DNA of 64,000 nt from Fulverythrobacter ferritrahens. GTDB taxonomy: Bacteria > Pseudomonadota > Alphaproteobacteria > Sphingomonadales > Sphingomonadaceae. The stretch lies in contig NZ_JACDXU010000001.1 of the NCBI RefSeq assembly GCF_020539485.1, positions 868,001-932,000 on the forward strand, read 5' to 3'. Below, one piece after another: positions 62,205 to 64,000 of the stretch; positions within the stretch are counted from its first letter, which is position 1, and every line of letters starts with the position of its first letter. The position numbers were made by a program, and so were the translations under genes. The notes beneath the pieces were generated by a model. The model did no database searches. It saw only the letters and a list, made by a program, of their open reading frames with translations, and was not told the origin of the DNA.

Positions 62205-63747
62205 ACCCTATTACATCACTACCGCCATTTCCTATCCCAACGGCCCGCCGCATATCGGCCATGCCTATGAAGCGATTGCGGCCGACGTTGCCGCCCGCTT
62301 CCAGCGTTTGATGGGCCGCGAAGTGCGTTTCCAGACGGGAACGGATGAGCACGGCCTCAAGATGGCGCAGAAGGCGCGTGATCTCGGCAAGACACCTCTC
62401 GAACTGGCGAGCGATATGTCCGCGCTGTTCCGTGCGATGTGCGATGGGCTTAACGTGTCCTACGATCGCTTCATTCGCACGACGGAAGATGCGCATCATC
62501 GCGCCAGCCAGGCGATCTGGCAGGCGATGGAAGCCAATGACGACCTCTATCTGGATCGCTATGAAGGCTGGTATTCGGTTCGCGACGAAGCCTATTATGA
62601 CGAGAGCGAGCTCCTGGAAGGGGAAGGGGGCGAAAAGCTCTCCCCTCAAGGCACGCCTGTAGAATGGACGGTGGAGGAAAGCTGGTTCTTCAGGCTTTCA
62701 AGGTATCAGAAACCGTTGCTGGCGCTTTACGCCGAGCATCCGGAGTTCATTCAGCCCGACAGCCGCCGCAACGAAGTGCTGCGTTTTGTCGAAGGGGGCC
62801 TGCGCGATCTTTCGGTCAGCCGCACCAGCTTCGATTGGGGCGTGAAGGTTCCGGGCCATGATGACCATGTGATGTATGTGTGGGTCGATGCCCTCACCAA
62901 TTACATCACCGGCGTCGGCTATCCCGAGGATACGGAGGAATTCCGCAAGTTCTGGCCGGCGAATGTCCATCTGATCGGCAAGGACATCGTTCGCTTCCAT
63001 GCGGTTTACTGGCCTGCCTTCCTGATGAGCGCGGGAATCGCCGTACCGAAGCAGATTTTTGCCCACGGCTTCCTGCTCAATCGCGGCCAGAAGGAATCGA
63101 AATCGCTCGGCAATGTCACCGATCCGATGCAACTGGCCGAACGATATGGCGTGGACATTCTGCGCTACTTCCTGCTGCGTGAAGTTACCTTCGGGCAGGA
63201 TGGCAGCTATTCCACTGAAGCCATTGTAACTCGGGCAAATGCCGAACTGGCAAACAGCTTCGGCAATCTTGCCCAGCGAGTGATGAGCTTCATTGCCAAG
63301 AACTGCAGTGAGGGTTTTACAGCCAGCGCTCCCGTGCTTGAAGCGGATACGGAGTTGCGCGCAAAGGTGAATGCGGCCTGCGCTGCGGAACTGCCGGAAG
63401 CCTTTGGCAAGCTCGCCTTTACCGCTGGCCTCGAAGCCTGGATGCAAGCTGTCTATGCCTGCAATGCCTATGTTGACGAACAGGCGCCTTGGGCTCTTCG
63501 CAAGACCGATCCGGAGCGGATGGAGCGAGTTCTCGCAACGCTCTGCGGCTGTATCCGGGATCTTGCTGTGGCAATTTCTCCTGTAACGCCAACTGCTTCC
63601 GCCAAGATCCTCGATGCCTTGTGCATTCCGGGCGATGCGCGCAGCTTTGCGGCTCTGGCTCACGATAACGCACTAGGTGCCATCAAGGTCGATGCTCCCA
63701 CACCGGTCTTTCCCCGGCTTGAAATGCCGGTGAAGGAGGGCGCCTGA
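62197..63747 (+). CDS. metG: Methionyl-tRNA synthetase
   Basis: 516 residues, the short form without the C-terminal dimerisation domain. HIGH is PHIGHAYEA; the other signature is KESKSLGN where KMSKS is standard, so the Met is Glu. The zinc-knuckle cysteines of many MetG forms are not seen. Otherwise WVDALTNYITGVGYP and GKDIVRFHAVYWPAFL fit the family. It overlaps holB by eight nt and tatD by one. Confidence 0.93.
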   Translation: MVEPYYITTAISYPNGPPHIGHAYEAIAADVAARFQRLMGREVRFQTGTDEHGLKMAQKARDLGKTPLELASDMSALFRAMCDGLNVSYDRFIRTTEDAHHRASQAIWQAMEANDDLYLDRYEGWYSVRDEAYYDESELLEGEGGEKLSPQGTPVEWTVEESWFFRLSRYQKPLLALYAEHPEFIQPDSRRNEVLRFVEGGLRDLSVSRTSFDWGVKVPGHDDHVMYVWVDALTNYITGVGYPEDTEEFRKFWPANVHLIGKDIVRFHAVYWPAFLMSAGIAVPKQIFAHGFLLNRGQKESKSLGNVTDPMQLAERYGVDILRYFLLREVTFGQDGSYSTEAIVTRANAELANSFGNLAQRVMSFIAKNCSEGFTASAPVLEADTELRAKVNAACAAELPEAFGKLAFTAGLEAWMQAVYACNAYVDEQAPWALRKTDPERMERVLATLCGCIRDLAVAISPVTPTASAKILDALCIPGDARSFAALAHDNALGAIKVDAPTPVFPRLEMPVKEGA

Positions 63748-64000
63748 TGCTTGTCGATAGCCACTGCCACCTGGAGTATAAGGGGTTGGTGGAGGATCAG
63801 CAGGGCGTGCTCGATCGGGCGCGTCAGGCTGGTGTGCATGGCTTCCTCAATATTTCCACCCGCAAGAGCGAGTGGGAGCGGGTTGTGAACACCGCTGCGC
63901 GCGAGGCGGATGTGTGGGCCAGCGTGGGCATCCACCCCCATGAGGCGGATGGTCACGCCGATCTTGGCGCAGCCGCCTTGCTGGAGGCGGCGCAGCATCC
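63747..64000 (+). CDS. TatD family metal-dependent hydrolase (3' truncated by window)
   Basis: Starts with ATG overlapping the metG stop (TGATG). The first 84 codons show VDSHCHLEY (metal-binding His pair), GFLNISTRKSEWERV and ASVGIHPHEADGHAD, the TatD N-terminus. The family includes DNases of the TatD/YcfH/YabD type; YcfH-like genes often follow holB and metG in this order. The end lies outside the window. Confidence 0.9.
   Translation, partial: MLVDSHCHLEYKGLVEDQQGVLDRARQAGVHGFLNISTRKSEWERVVNTAAREADVWASVGIHPHEADGHADLGAAALLEAAQH

Overview
The window is ordinary chromosomal DNA of a GC-rich alphaproteobacterium. Gene content and protein flavour point to the Sphingomonadales (Novosphingobium/Erythrobacteraceae-like). 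Supporting signs are a large TonB-dependent receptor, a LigF-like beta-etherase, DOMON-like and 'Vgr-related' small proteins typical of sphingomonads, the rph-rdgB-hemW / hrcA-grpE arrangement, and intergenic inverted repeats containing the GTCATTCCCGCGAAGGCGGGAA and CTGAGCTTGTCGAAGG motifs. I see no prophage, insertion sequence, CRISPR array, plasmid gene or defence island. Coding density is very high and most operons use 4-nt ATGA/GTGA overlaps.

Layout. 1-5 kb: the end of an Asp/Gly-rich protein, then a coupled MFS-cysK-dienelactone hydrolase operon, a PilZ protein and tyrS. 5-7 kb: a DOMON-like protein coupled to a NamZ-family (DUF1343) muramidase. 7-16 kb: a MoxR ATPase and a CoxE-like VWA protein, a pair that normally sits together, separated here by DUF817, a LigF-like glutathione lyase and a TonB receptor/beta-propeller pair; a secreted class A beta-lactamase-fold hydrolase heads this minus-strand run. 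16-28 kb: ydcH-like, terC, parE, an LpoA-like lipoprotein divergent from rsmI-yraN-gshB, an SDR, DedA, DUF1294, xerC-hemW, a CAP protein and rph-rdgB. 28-37 kb: the heat-shock region, with hrcA-grpE and, after five non-chaperone genes, dnaK-dnaJ preceded by a textbook alphaproteobacterial RpoH promoter. 37-47 kb: a patatin-like lipase, radA, cvpA, a NifU/IscU-like scaffold, an MHS-type transporter, alr, phaR and proS. 47-56 kb: an M3 peptidase, rnr, a UspA protein, then pdhC - small ORF - thioesterase - lpd - flavin reductase and tRNA-Ser(TGA). 56-64 kb: a secreted unknown, then a tightly packed plus-strand run mltB-like, RlpA-like/SPOR, dacA-like, tmk, holB, metG, tatD (cut by the window end), joining cell-wall, DNA-replication and translation functions.

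The most notable observations are the LigF-like enzyme divergent from a TonB receptor with a palindrome between them; the split MoxR/VWA pair; three different inverted-repeat families that each sit exactly between convergent genes; a probable CTG start in a CTGA overlap; an RlpA-like protein and an IscU-like protein that both lack expected catalytic or ligand residues; a 50-codon ORF ending one base before the thioesterase start; and a palindrome immediately upstream of phaR. I did not find a convincing wholly new multi-gene system.
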